Positions 1 through 7,280 are shown, counted from the first letter of the stretch. The stretch: DNA of 10,380 nt from Acidobacteriaceae bacterium (GCA_025929125.1 JAICMT010000024.1:1-10380); one strand, 5' to 3'. The notes: generated by a model from the sequence alone, not told the origin. Numbers and translations are program-made.

Positions 1-8
1 GAGCGTCC

Positions 9-1346
9 ATGCTGCCCGGTTACATCTCAAAAACGGTACCGAATCCGGTTACAAACCGTGCGCCGTGGTACAAGAACATCGCGCCGACTTATGCGGGTAT
101 TTTTCTGTGGGTCGTGTTTTATCGGGAGATTGCCGGCGGAACGTTAGATAAAGCCGGGCTGGGGCTGTCGCTGCTGGCGCTGCTGGTGGCGGGAGTGATC
201 AGCTATGCGCTGTTCTATTACGTGCCCGCGTTGTTGGGACTGAAGACCGGGTATCCGCTGTACGTGGTGGGCAGTTCCACGTTTGGAACGGCGGGTGGAT
301 ACCTGATGCCGGGCCTGCTGATGGGCGTGCTGCAGGTGGGTTGGATGTCGGTGAACGCGTATGTTTCGGCCAGCTTTATCCTGTCGGCGTTTGGGTCGAA
401 GGCGGGGCCGGGGACGATGGCGTTTACGGTGATTGCCGCGGTGTGGGCGCTGGCGCTGGGGTTTGTGGGCGCGATGGGCATTCAATACGTCGGCAGGTTT
501 GCGCTGTACCTGAATATGGTGCCGCTGCTGATGATCATCATTGTCGCCGCGAAGACGGGCGGCTCCGCGTTCCAGTATGTGCCGGAGCACCCGGCGCCGT
601 ACGTGGGCTTTATGACGATGGTGCAGGTGGTGGTCGGCTTCTTTGCCACGGCGGGCGCGGCGGGTGTGGACTTTGGGATGGGCGCTCGCGATGCAGGCGA
701 CGTGAAGTGGGGCGGGCTGGTGGGGATTCTGCTGGCGGCGGTGATTGCGGGCGGGCTGCCGCTGATCTCAGTGGCGGGCGCGCATGTGAGTTTTGGCGTG
801 ACGGACTACCACTTCGATTCGGCGATTGCGCAGACGGGGGGCTTCGCTTCGATCGCGTTCCTGCTGTTCGCGATCGCGTCGATTGTGTCGATGTGCTTCT
901 CGTCGTTTATTGCGGGCAATAGCCTGGCGACGATGATTCCGGGCGTGCCGCGCATTACCTCGACGATGGTGGGAGCGGTGGTTGCGGCGATTCTCGCGAT
1001 CACCGGGGTGGCGGCGAACCTGGTGGGGCTGTTCACGATTATCGGCGCATCGTTTGGGCCGATCATCGGGGCGATGGTGGCGGACTGGCTGCTCAGCGGC
1101 AAGAAGTGGGCGGGACCACGAGCCGGCATCAACTTTGCGGGTTATGGCGCGTGGGCGGTGGGCTTTGTGATCGGGATTCTGCCGTTCCTGCCGATAAGCG
1201 ATGCGGCGAAGGCGTATGCGCAGCCTGCGGCGCTGTACAGCTTTGTCGCCGGATTCCTTGTGTACCTGGTGCTGGCGAAGGCCGGGTTGCAGCCGAAGAC
1301 GGAGCCGGTGCGAGTGCTGGCGGCGGAGGGTGTCGCCGGGGTCTAG
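9..1346 (+). CDS. NCS1-family cytosine/purine permease
   Basis: Inner-membrane secondary transporter of the nucleobase:cation symporter-1 family (Transp_cyt_pur), predicted to import a nucleobase or related ring compound with a cation. At 445 residues it has the usual family length. The N-terminal motif NRAPWYKNIAPTYAGIFLW is typical of one bacterial CodB-like branch. About 12 hydrophobic helices follow, rich in Gly and Ala (for example around residues 50-75, 200-224, 235-260 and 280-303). The frame stays open to the left edge of the window, and only a weak GAG precedes the ATG at 9, so the true start may lie upstream and outside. It ends with TAG, 25 bp before the convergent stop of the small zinc-finger-like gene, and no convincing terminator lies between. 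The substrate cannot be read from the sequence, and no catabolic partner gene is in view. The family is clear; substrate specificity is not. Confidence 0.86.
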   Translation: MLPGYISKTVPNPVTNRAPWYKNIAPTYAGIFLWVVFYREIAGGTLDKAGLGLSLLALLVAGVISYALFYYVPALLGLKTGYPLYVVGSSTFGTAGGYLMPGLLMGVLQVGWMSVNAYVSASFILSAFGSKAGPGTMAFTVIAAVWALALGFVGAMGIQYVGRFALYLNMVPLLMIIIVAAKTGGSAFQYVPEHPAPYVGFMTMVQVVVGFFATAGAAGVDFGMGARDAGDVKWGGLVGILLAAVIAGGLPLISVAGAHVSFGVTDYHFDSAIAQTGGFASIAFLLFAIASIVSMCFSSFIAGNSLATMIPGVPRITSTMVGAVVAAILAITGVAANLVGLFTIIGASFGPIIGAMVADWLLSGKKWAGPRAGINFAGYGAWAVGFVIGILPFLPISDAAKAYAQPAALYSFVAGFLVYLVLAKAGLQPKTEPVRVLAAEGVAGV

Positions 1347-1371
1347 GCCACGCTGCGAATTTCGCGAGGAC

Positions 1372-1638
1372 TTACTTCAGGGCGAGCGGGTGTTTGGATT
1401 CTTTTCCGCTGAACTTGCTGACGGGAAACCTGCAGCCGGGATGGCTTTGCAGGTGTTCGATGTGGGCGCGGGAGCCGGTGCTGGATTCTTTGAGCGCCTG
1501 CACCGGGCCGTGGCAGTATTTGCAGCGCATCAGCTGGTCGCGTTCGGTGAGGGCTTCGAAGATGGTGCAGGGCAGCCAGCGGCCGCGTACTTTGACCTCG
1601 CACTCCGTCATGACCGGCGGCTTCTTTTTGGGAGCCAT
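1372..1638 (-). CDS. Small Cys/His zinc-finger-like protein
   Basis: An 88-residue soluble protein with a basic N-terminus (KKK at 4-6). Candidate metal ligands are Cys39-x2-Cys42, then His59-x2-His62, then His66-x2-Cys69, which reads like a C2H2/C2HC zinc-binding module. Two further cysteines lie at 13 and 24. The conserved-looking block (TECEVKVRGRW, then RCKYCHGP, then HIEHLQSHPGC) resembles small uncharacterised bacterial proteins I have seen annotated only as hypothetical. It starts 17 bp after the stop of the upstream DoxX-like gene on the same strand, so it is probably the last gene of that operon and translationally coupled, because no good Shine-Dalgarno precedes its ATG. It could bind zinc and RNA or DNA, but this is inference. 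An overlapping 86-codon frame on the same strand lacks the cysteine pattern and was not chosen. Confidence 0.7.
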   Translation of the reverse strand: MAPKKKPPVMTECEVKVRGRWLPCTIFEALTERDQLMRCKYCHGPVQALKESSTGSRAHIEHLQSHPGCRFPVSKFSGKESKHPLALK

Positions 1639-1655
1639 GGATTGGTGAGATGCTG

Positions 1656-2531
1656 CTAGGCCTTGGTGGACTCGGCGAGATCCTCGTGGGTGTGGCGGCT
1701 GGGCTGGAGAAGAAGCGGCTCGGTAGCGCTGTCGGCGGTGTTGCCGGCGACCAGCAAGGCGGAGGCGGCGATGACCCAGGTGATGAGGAAGGCGGTCAGG
1801 GGAAAGCGCGCTCCGTGTGGGGAGGTGGGCATTTTGGGCGTGGCGGAGAACCAGGTGTCGGGTCCCCAGACCAGGAAGGCGAACAGAGTGAGCATGGCGG
1901 TCTCAACCAGGGCGGCGATGCGCGGCCAGAGCGCGAGCAGGATGGCGAGGCCGCAGGCCATCTGTCCAATGCCGGTGAGATAGGCGAAGCCCATTCGGAA
2001 CGGCAACCAGGAGGGGACGAGCGTCGCGGTGATTTTGGCATACACCATGTGCGAGAGTCCGACGGGAAGCACGGCGAGGGCGAAGAGGATTTGCGCCATG
2101 CGAAAGCCGCTGGGGCCGGCGATGCGGGAGAAGAAGGGCAGGTTCTCCAGGCCAGAGAGGCGCGCGAACAGGACCCATCCGCCGGCGACGAGCATGGCGA
2201 CCTCGCCAATGCCGAGCCAGACGCCTTCAATTTGAGGCGCGGCAAGGATGCTGGGAATTTTGAGAGACAGCCAGGCGAGGAGAAATACAAACAGAGCTCG
2301 GGCGGCGAGGGCGGCTGTGGCGCGGAAGTGCAACGCGATGCTGACGGCGACCATGAAGACGCCGCAGGCCACGGCGACCAGGGCGCGGCCGGAAAATGCG
2401 GGTACGGGTTGCCAGCTGTAGGCGAAGTCTCGATACAGGATGGAGAGCACGCCCATTGCGGCGAGGCCGGCGGAGAAGAGAGACAGCCCGGGCTGGCTCT
2501 CGTGAATGGCTTCCGATGATTGTTCCGTCAT
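1656..2531 (-). CDS. DoxX-like integral membrane protein (paralogue B)
   Basis: A 291-residue polytopic membrane protein with roughly eight hydrophobic segments (about residues 18-38, 50-70, 76-95, 106-124, 145-165, 175-200, 205-223 and 235-257). It resembles DoxX-like proteins, which have membrane roles that are mostly undefined. The protein is built from two similar halves: a Trp/Pro loop (WQPVPAF in the first half, VPSWLPF in the second), then a glycine-rich helix such as AYLTGIG. It aligns along its length with the gene just upstream, so the two are tandem paralogues. A GGAG lies 10 nt before the ATG at 2531. The upstream gene's stop is 31 bp away and the downstream zinc-finger-like gene begins 17 bp after this one, consistent with one transcript. 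The C-terminal tail (about residues 260-291) is hydrophilic. No catalytic residues are recognisable. Confidence 0.82.
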   Translation of the reverse strand: MTEQSSEAIHESQPGLSLFSAGLAAMGVLSILYRDFAYSWQPVPAFSGRALVAVACGVFMVAVSIALHFRATAALAARALFVFLLAWLSLKIPSILAAPQIEGVWLGIGEVAMLVAGGWVLFARLSGLENLPFFSRIAGPSGFRMAQILFALAVLPVGLSHMVYAKITATLVPSWLPFRMGFAYLTGIGQMACGLAILLALWPRIAALVETAMLTLFAFLVWGPDTWFSATPKMPTSPHGARFPLTAFLITWVIAASALLVAGNTADSATEPLLLQPSRHTHEDLAESTKA

Positions 2532-2562
2532 ATGGATGCGGCTCCGTGGGGTGAATCTGCGA

Positions 2563-3399
2563 TCAGGCGACCAGCTGGCCGAGGCCGGAGAGGGTGCGAT
2601 CGGCTGCGGGACCGTGACGTTCTCGGTCGCGGTGGGTGAGGTAGGCGGCGAAGATGAGGCAGGCGCCTATGGCCGTGATGTTGTAGACGGCGGCACCCCA
2701 GGTGGGCTGATGGTGCAGCCGGGTGAAGATCGGCGGTATCTCGACCAAGGGTTCAAACAGCAAGAGCATCAAGGCGAGAAGCTTGAGGGCGAGGACGTCC
2801 AGTTTGCCGGAGCAGATGGCGCATCCGGCGAGGATGAAGGCGACTCCGGTGAATGCCGCCCAAAACGTTGCAAAGGGGATCCAGTGCGGGACGATGCTGG
2901 CGAAGCCATGCAGACCGACGAGGTGAAATACGCCGAACAAGATGGGCGGCACCCCGAGCATCCAGCGGGTGGCGATGGCTGCGCGCTTTTGCACGAGGGA
3001 ATTGGGTGAGGCAGCCCAGGAGAGAAGGACCGCCGGCGCCATCAGCAGGAGCTGTTGCGCGAGTGCGAAGCAGGTGCTCAGTACGAAGCTGATGCGGCGG
3101 CCAGGTGGGTAAACTCCAGCCGAGTAGCGGGCGACCCAGAAGCCCACAAAGAGCAAGTAGACTGCGGCGGATGCGATGGCAGCGATCTTCCGGGTTCCCG
3201 GAAACAGAATGGCAACGCCTGCGGCGATGAGCCAGATGCCGATGACGTAGGCCAGGACGTGTTGGGCGGGGAGGCTGATCCCGAGAGCCTGGATGGGCTG
3301 ATGCGAGGAGTCGAAGGCCCCCCAAGCGAGGTTGAGTATGCCGGTGAGAATGGTGCCCAGGCCATAGGACCAGATCCCGAGTTTCATCGATGTTTGCAT
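2563..3399 (-). CDS. DoxX-like integral membrane protein (paralogue A)
   Basis: A 278-residue membrane protein with about eight hydrophobic segments, first gene of the minus-strand operon and divergent from the MocR regulator. The frame remains open upstream to 4485, but everything beyond 3399 is antisense to the regulator and reads as Arg/Pro-rich nonsense. The ATG at 3399 (MQTSMKLG) is chosen because GGAG lies 6 nt upstream and hydrophobic sequence begins at once; an ATG at 3387 is a possible alternative. The two halves repeat one pattern: SSHQPIQALG then AYVIGIW in the first, VPHWIPF then AFTGVAFILAG in the second. This is the same plan as the downstream paralogue. The function is unknown. 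Its position facing a MocR regulator suggests it is the regulated target, by analogy with other MocR genes that face membrane-protein genes. A short hydrophilic tail ends the protein. Confidence 0.82.
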   Translation of the reverse strand: MQTSMKLGIWSYGLGTILTGILNLAWGAFDSSHQPIQALGISLPAQHVLAYVIGIWLIAAGVAILFPGTRKIAAIASAAVYLLFVGFWVARYSAGVYPPGRRISFVLSTCFALAQQLLLMAPAVLLSWAASPNSLVQKRAAIATRWMLGVPPILFGVFHLVGLHGFASIVPHWIPFATFWAAFTGVAFILAGCAICSGKLDVLALKLLALMLLLFEPLVEIPPIFTRLHHQPTWGAAVYNITAIGACLIFAAYLTHRDRERHGPAADRTLSGLGQLVA

Positions 3400-3413
3400 C
3401 CGCCTCTCCGGCA

Positions 3414-3447
3414 AAAGCGCGAGTTCAAAACACGACGCAAGCGCTTT
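3414..3447. promoter_or_regulatory. Inverted repeat, candidate operator
   Basis: AAAGCGC at 3414-3420 and its exact reverse complement GCGCTTT at 3441-3447 are separated by 20 nt. The right arm also overlaps the 8-bp palindrome AAGCGCTT at 3439-3446. The element lies in the leader of the DoxX-like operon, so a protein bound here could block its transcription. It is visible in the sequence; the operator role is inferred. Confidence 0.4.
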
Positions 3448-3461
3448 CCCGATTTCAGGAC

Positions 3462-3470
3462 TGATAGTAT
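3462..3470. promoter_or_regulatory. Shared -10 element read on both strands
   Basis: On the plus strand TG-A-TAGTAT (3462-3470) fits an extended -10 for the MocR gene, with a predicted start near 3477. No good -35 is present, as is common for extended -10 promoters. On the minus strand TACTAT (3469-3464) could be the -10 of the DoxX-like operon, giving a leader of nearly 60 nt, though its -35 is also poor. The overlap would make the two transcripts compete. Confidence 0.35.
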
Positions 3471-3528
3471 GGCGGCATTGGTTCACCGAACAGTGCCATT
3501 TTCGCGAAATACATTGGGCCATTGAGGA

Positions 3529-5001
3529 ATGGCGAAAGCTATCAGTTCGTTCGAGCTCACGCTGAAGAGCCGGTCGCGGCATCAGACGCTGACCAGCTGG
3601 CTCTATGGCGAACTGCGCTCGGCCATTCTGGATGGCCGGCTGGCGCCAGAGACCAGGCTGCCGGCCTCGAGAGATTTCGCACGGCAGTATGAACTCTCCC
3701 GGGGCACGGTGGTGAGCGTGCTGGAGCGATTGCAGGACGAAGGCTACGTTACGTCGCGCGTGGGATTCGGGACGGTGGTGAATCGGGTGGAGTCGCCGCG
3801 TCCGGCGCGCCCGGCGACGGCAACACCGGCGTACATTCGGCGTATTGTTGCGACCCACAAGCGGCCGCAGCCCTGGATTGATGGGGCGTTTGCCAGGGGC
3901 GTGCGGCCGTTTCTGATCGGGGTTCCGGCAACGGACGAATTCCCAGCGCAGATATGGGGACGGCTTGCGGCGAACCGGGCGCGTCGCTTCCGGTCGTGGC
4001 TGAAGAGCGGCGGCGACCGGCGCGGGTATGAGCCGCTGCGCAGCGCCATCGCGGATTATCTGCGGACCTCGCGCGGAGTGCGGTGCCGTGCGGAGCAGAT
4101 TGTTCTGGTGTCGGGGATACAGCAGGGGCTCGATCTGCTGGCGAGGCTGCTGCTGAAGAAGGGGGATGCGATATGGATGGAAGACCCAGGATACTTCGGG
4201 GCCAGGATCGCGTTTGAGAATGCCGGAGCGCGAATGAAGCCTGTGCCCGTGGATGAAGAAGGGCTGTCGGTTGCCGCCGGGATCAGGATGTGTCCCGATG
4301 CGAACGGTGCCTACGTGACGCCGGCGCACCAGTTTCCGCTGGGGGTAACGATGTCGCTGGAGCGGCGAATGGCGCTGCTCGGCTGGGCTGCACGCGCGGG
4401 CGCGTTTGTGATCGAAGACGACTACGACAGCGAATACAGGTTTGAGGGGCCACCGGTTCCTGCGCTGCAAAGTCTGGACAATCACTCGAGCGTCGTATTC
4501 CTGGGCTCGTTCAGCAAGACGATGTTTCCGTCTTTGCGCGTGGGCTACGTGGTGCTGCCGCCAGCTTTGGTCGAGCCGTTCGTGGCGCTTCGCTACCGAA
4601 CGGATTTTCGGAATTCATGCTTCGATCAGGCGGTGCTTTGCGACTTCATCGCAGAGGGGCATCTGGCACGTCATCTGCGAAGGATGCGGACGCTGTATGG
4701 AGAGCGCCTGGAAATCCTGATCGACGGCGCGAAGCAGCACCTGGGCGGAGTGCTGGAGGTTTCGAACGTGAGGGCAGGACTCTACACGATCGGGTATCTC
4801 AAGAATGGGATGAGTTCGCGGCAGGCGGAAGAGTTGGCGGCGGCGGAGGGGCTTGAGGTTTTCGGCGCCGATCGATGCACGCTGCGGCGTCCGGATCCGA
4901 AGGCGTTGCTGTTTGGGTTTGGAGGATTTGACGAGGTTGCGATCCGGCAGGGGCTGATAAGGCTGGCAAAGGCGCTGGGCAGCCGGAGCTCAGCGCACTG
5001 A
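3529..5001 (+). CDS. MocR/PdxR-type GntR-family regulator with aminotransferase domain
   Basis: A 490-residue cytoplasmic transcription factor with a GntR winged helix fused to a fold-type-I aminotransferase-like domain that binds pyridoxal phosphate and senses PLP or an amino compound. The DNA-binding domain spans about residues 20-86 (LYGELRSAILDGRL, then LPASRDFARQYELSRGTV, then GYVTSRVGFGTVV). A linker of about 40 residues leads to the aminotransferase domain (about 130-485). PLP-site motifs are intact: TPAHQFPLG, EDDYDSEYRF with the pyridine-contacting Asp at about 297, and GSFSK with the Schiff-base Lys330. Their 33-residue spacing matches GabR. The length is normal for the family. An in-frame TGA at 3523 excludes an upstream start. 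It diverges from the DoxX-like operon, its likely target along with itself. Its stop is 20 bp from the convergent stop of the next gene. No PLP-synthesis, GABA or taurine gene is adjacent, so the ligand is unknown. Confidence 0.93.
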   Translation: MAKAISSFELTLKSRSRHQTLTSWLYGELRSAILDGRLAPETRLPASRDFARQYELSRGTVVSVLERLQDEGYVTSRVGFGTVVNRVESPRPARPATATPAYIRRIVATHKRPQPWIDGAFARGVRPFLIGVPATDEFPAQIWGRLAANRARRFRSWLKSGGDRRGYEPLRSAIADYLRTSRGVRCRAEQIVLVSGIQQGLDLLARLLLKKGDAIWMEDPGYFGARIAFENAGARMKPVPVDEEGLSVAAGIRMCPDANGAYVTPAHQFPLGVTMSLERRMALLGWAARAGAFVIEDDYDSEYRFEGPPVPALQSLDNHSSVVFLGSFSKTMFPSLRVGYVVLPPALVEPFVALRYRTDFRNSCFDQAVLCDFIAEGHLARHLRRMRTLYGERLEILIDGAKQHLGGVLEVSNVRAGLYTIGYLKNGMSSRQAEELAAAEGLEVFGADRCTLRRPDPKALLFGFGGFDEVAIRQGLIRLAKALGSRSSAH

Positions 5002-5021
5002 GACAAGTTCCGGCGATGAAG

Positions 5022-7181
5022 TTAGTGGAACGAGACGCGGTAGAGATTCCTGTGGACTGTGGTGTTGACCCAGGCGTAGTGCTGGGGATCTTGCCCGAGG
5101 ACGATGCCTGCGCGCGGGATGGATTCGGCTCCGGCGACGATGTCGGACTGAGCGAGCTGTGCGATACCCTGCGCGGGGAGATCGGGCAAGCTTTCGCCGG
5201 GACCAAGCGGAAGGACGAGGGTTCGGCCGGGGCCGGTGCTCGAAGGATTTTCCACGGGAACGAATAGGAATTTGCCGCCGGGGGACCAGCTGATTTCGCA
5301 GTAGCTCAGGCAGAGTTGGCGGGGGCGGCCACCGTCGAGGGGCACTGCGGCAGCGGAGGGAAGGCCCTTGTCCGGGCCCTGCGGGTAGTCGACGACGGCC
5401 CACCGGCGAGCAGGCGAAACTCCCTTGAAGTGCAGGATGGGGTCCGGCAGCACACGGGCGAGGTGCGTTCCCTGAGGGCTTACCTGCTCCAGGTAGTTCG
5501 CATTGCCCTCTGCTCGCTGAAACAGGATCTGGCCATGCGCGCCGAAACGGGGCCAGCGCGCACCGGGAAGACCGATCCGCACCGGCGGCTGGCTGCGGTC
5601 GAGTGGCGCTCTCCAGAGCTCGGTGGTTCCGGACTGCGCGGCGCTGTAGACGACCTGTTTGCCGTCGGGCGAGAGATCAAAGTCCACCATGGAGACGCCG
5701 GGAAGGACCGCTTCGGCCTGGCCGGAGGCGACATTGGTACGCCAGAGCTCCACTCCGGAGTCCTGTTTGCGGAGCAGGTAGTAGAGGGTTGCGGTGTCGG
5801 GACTGAAGACTGGCTCCGAGACGACCTCGCCCTCCGACGAGAGCTGCCGCTCCCCGGTGGGGTCGTGGATCCAGATGGAGCTCTCATGGACACCGACGGA
5901 GGTGATGAGGGATCCGTCAGACTGCACGGCTAACCACTTCTCTTCGCTGGGGCCGGAGCTGATCTGCTCGGGGTCGCCATCGGGGAAGGCCTGACGCCAG
6001 ATGTGGCTTTGACCCCCGACGAGCGCAGTGAAGTACATGGCGCGGCCGTCGGGAGACCACGCGGCGGAGGTGCAGGCGCCTGCCGGTCCGACGTTGCGCG
6101 GTGCGGCCTGGCTCTGGATTGCGATGAGGCGGCAGGCGGCCCAGTCGCCCGTGCCGCTCATCTCGACGACGAGAGCCCAGTGGTGATCGGGAGAGGGTAT
6201 GGCGAAGTGCGCCATGGCGCGCTGGTGCTGCGGGGAGTAGATTTCGCGCAGGTCGGAGCGGGTGGGAGTGGCAGTCACGACGCCGAGATGGATGCCGGAT
6301 TTGATCTGCGAGAAGAGGAGCCGCTGCGGATCGAGCCAGACCAGTCCGGCGGCGTTGTTGAGCAGCAGGCGGGGTTCGCCGCCGAGGGAGGAGACGACGT
6401 AGGTGGAAAAGCCGGAGGGTTCGAGGACGGTGTAGGCGATCTCGGAGCCGTCCGGCGAGAAGGCGAGGCCGTACTTCAGGCGGGTGTCCTGGGTAAGCCG
6501 GGTGGCTTCGCCATTGGGCAGCAGCTTGACGTAGATCTGGTCGGGGGTGAGGAAGCCGTTGCCGCTGCGGATAAAGGCCAGCATGCGTCCGTCGGGGGAA
6601 AGGGCGGGAGCGACCGCGGAGTCGGTGAAATCCGTGAGCTGGGTGTAGGAGACGGAGGGCGCGGGGTGTGTGGGTCGATACAGCGCGACGGCCACCAGAG
6701 CCAGGACCACGCACGCGGCTCCGAGTGCCAGCCACTTTTTGTGTGGGATATAGGAGCGGCGCGGAGGCTCGGCTGCGGGCGGAGCGTTGGGTGTCTCGAC
6801 CACTGGCGCGGGATCCGGGTCTGAAACGACCTCGGCTGCAGCCAGAACGGGTGTGACCGGAGCGATAAAGCGGTAGCCCATGCCGGTGACGGTTTGGATA
6901 TAGCGGGGGCGGTCTGCCTGGTCGCGCAGGACGTGGCGGAGTTTGGCGATGGCGGTGTTGATTCCGTGCTCGGTATCGACGAAGACTTCGCTGGACCAAA
7001 GCCTCTGCGAGATCTCGGCGCGGGAGACAATCTCGCCTTCGCGGGAGGCGAGCAGGACGAGGAGCTCGATGGGTTTTCGCTCGACTTTGAGGAATCGTCC
7101 GTTGCGGAGCAGCTCGAAACGCGCACAGTCGAGCTGATACTCGCCGAATTGAAGGAGCGAAGAGGGCAGAGTGGCAGGCAA
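5022..7181 (-). CDS. Membrane-anchored winged-helix regulator with periplasmic PD40 beta-propeller
   Basis: A CadC-like one-component regulator of 719 residues. Residues about 11-107 form an OmpR/PhoB-type winged helix (FGEYQLD at the start, YIQTVTGMGYRF at the end). A Pro/Ala-rich linker (108-147) leads to one transmembrane helix (about 149-168, flanked by KK and R). The rest is a TolB-like beta-propeller, predicted periplasmic, with PD40-type SPDG motifs near residues 195, 242, 376, 460 (SPDT), 504 and 633 (SPGG). It would sense an envelope signal or partner and bind DNA from the membrane. There is no ATG near the N-terminus. I chose TTG at 7181 because GGAGG lies 5 nt upstream and the winged helix then begins about ten residues in. 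The longer frame from TTG at 7226 has no ribosome site and would overlap the likely promoter. The gene is divergent from a secreted-protein gene, its probable target. Confidence 0.9.
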   Translation of the reverse strand: MPATLPSSLLQFGEYQLDCARFELLRNGRFLKVERKPIELLVLLASREGEIVSRAEISQRLWSSEVFVDTEHGINTAIAKLRHVLRDQADRPRYIQTVTGMGYRFIAPVTPVLAAAEVVSDPDPAPVVETPNAPPAAEPPRRSYIPHKKWLALGAACVVLALVAVALYRPTHPAPSVSYTQLTDFTDSAVAPALSPDGRMLAFIRSGNGFLTPDQIYVKLLPNGEATRLTQDTRLKYGLAFSPDGSEIAYTVLEPSGFSTYVVSSLGGEPRLLLNNAAGLVWLDPQRLLFSQIKSGIHLGVVTATPTRSDLREIYSPQHQRAMAHFAIPSPDHHWALVVEMSGTGDWAACRLIAIQSQAAPRNVGPAGACTSAAWSPDGRAMYFTALVGGQSHIWRQAFPDGDPEQISSGPSEEKWLAVQSDGSLITSVGVHESSIWIHDPTGERQLSSEGEVVSEPVFSPDTATLYYLLRKQDSGVELWRTNVASGQAEAVLPGVSMVDFDLSPDGKQVVYSAAQSGTTELWRAPLDRSQPPVRIGLPGARWPRFGAHGQILFQRAEGNANYLEQVSPQGTHLARVLPDPILHFKGVSPARRWAVVDYPQGPDKGLPSAAAVPLDGGRPRQLCLSYCEISWSPGGKFLFVPVENPSSTGPGRTLVLPLGPGESLPDLPAQGIAQLAQSDIVAGAESIPRAGIVLGQDPQHYAWVNTTVHRNLYRVSFH

Positions 7182-7186
7182 GAGGG

Positions 7187-7191
7187 CCTCC
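7187..7191 (-). promoter_or_regulatory. Ribosome binding site deciding the TTG start
   Basis: GGAGG on the minus strand, 5 nt before TTG at 7181. It supports the shorter form of the beta-propeller regulator over a start at TTG 7226, which has no such site. Confidence 0.65.
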
Positions 7192-7212
7192 AGCGCGCGG
7201 GAACGGGAAAAC

Positions 7213-7241
7213 AGTTTAGCACGCAAGCGCGTGGTTCTAAA
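7213..7241 (-). promoter_or_regulatory. Candidate promoter of the beta-propeller regulator with embedded dyad
   Basis: On the minus strand TTTAGA (7241-7236), a 17-nt spacer, then TAAACT (7218-7213), each matching 4 of 6 consensus bases. Transcription would start near 7205 and leave a leader of about 24 nt to the TTG at 7181. The spacer contains an imperfect dyad: outer arms TTTAG (7215-7219) and CTAAA (7237-7241), inner arms CACGC (7220-7224) and GCGTG (7229-7233). Such a dyad across a promoter could be an autoregulatory site; that part is inference. Confidence 0.4.
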
Positions 7242-7248
7242 TGGATTG

Positions 7249-7280
7249 CGGCTTTACCAAGCTTTACCTCCGGCTTTACC
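7249..7280 (+). repeat. Three 10-bp direct repeats (GCTTTACC core)
   Basis: CGGCTTTACC (7249-7258), AAGCTTTACC (7259-7268) and CGGCTTTACC (7271-7280) share the 8-bp core GCTTTACC, spaced 10 and 12 bp apart, about one DNA turn. Tandem direct repeats of this period are the usual binding pattern of OmpR/PhoB-type winged helices. The repeats lie between the gene for such a regulator and the divergent secreted-protein gene. They are probably its operator, placed to activate the plus-strand gene. The repeats are plain in the sequence; the binding protein is inferred. Confidence 0.6.

Larger units (their letters stand above)
3400..3528. promoter_or_regulatory. Divergent control region, MocR / DoxX-like operon
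   Basis: A 129-bp spacer between two divergent starts, so both promoters must lie here or overlap the genes. It holds an inverted repeat (3414-3420 and 3441-3447), a -10-like hexamer usable on both strands (3464-3470), a TTTCGCGAAA palindrome (3500-3509), and the hexamer CATTGG twice (3476-3481 and 3512-3517), with the variant CATTGA at 3520-3525. MocR proteins usually bind repeats in the spacer next to their own gene. Which of these elements is the real operator cannot be told from sequence alone. The GAGG before the MocR ATG is only 1 nt from it, which is unusually close. Confidence 0.6.

Noticed and set aside
1347..1371. GCGAATTTCGC near-palindrome between the permease and zinc-finger-like genes as a terminator
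   Set aside because: The arms leave a loop of only about 3 nt with a 4-bp stem and no T-run; too weak to call.
1650..2519. Plus-strand 289-codon frame rich in Gly, Glu and Asp
   Set aside because: Low-complexity antisense shadow of the DoxX-like membrane gene; no ribosome site or recognisable domain.
3400..4485. Minus-strand frame continuing upstream of the DoxX-like gene, making a 640-codon open frame
   Set aside because: The extension is antisense to the well-supported MocR gene, is Arg/Pro/His-rich with no domain, and a good ribosome site marks the real start at 3399. High GC keeps the antisense frame open.
5316..6824. Plus-strand open frames of 205 and 273 codons opposite the beta-propeller regulator
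   Set aside because: Antisense to a coherent 719-residue multidomain protein; low-complexity composition and no motifs.
7182..7226. Longer N-terminus of the beta-propeller regulator from TTG 7226
   Set aside because: No ribosome site, and it would overlap the likely promoter; TTG 7181 has GGAGG at the right distance.
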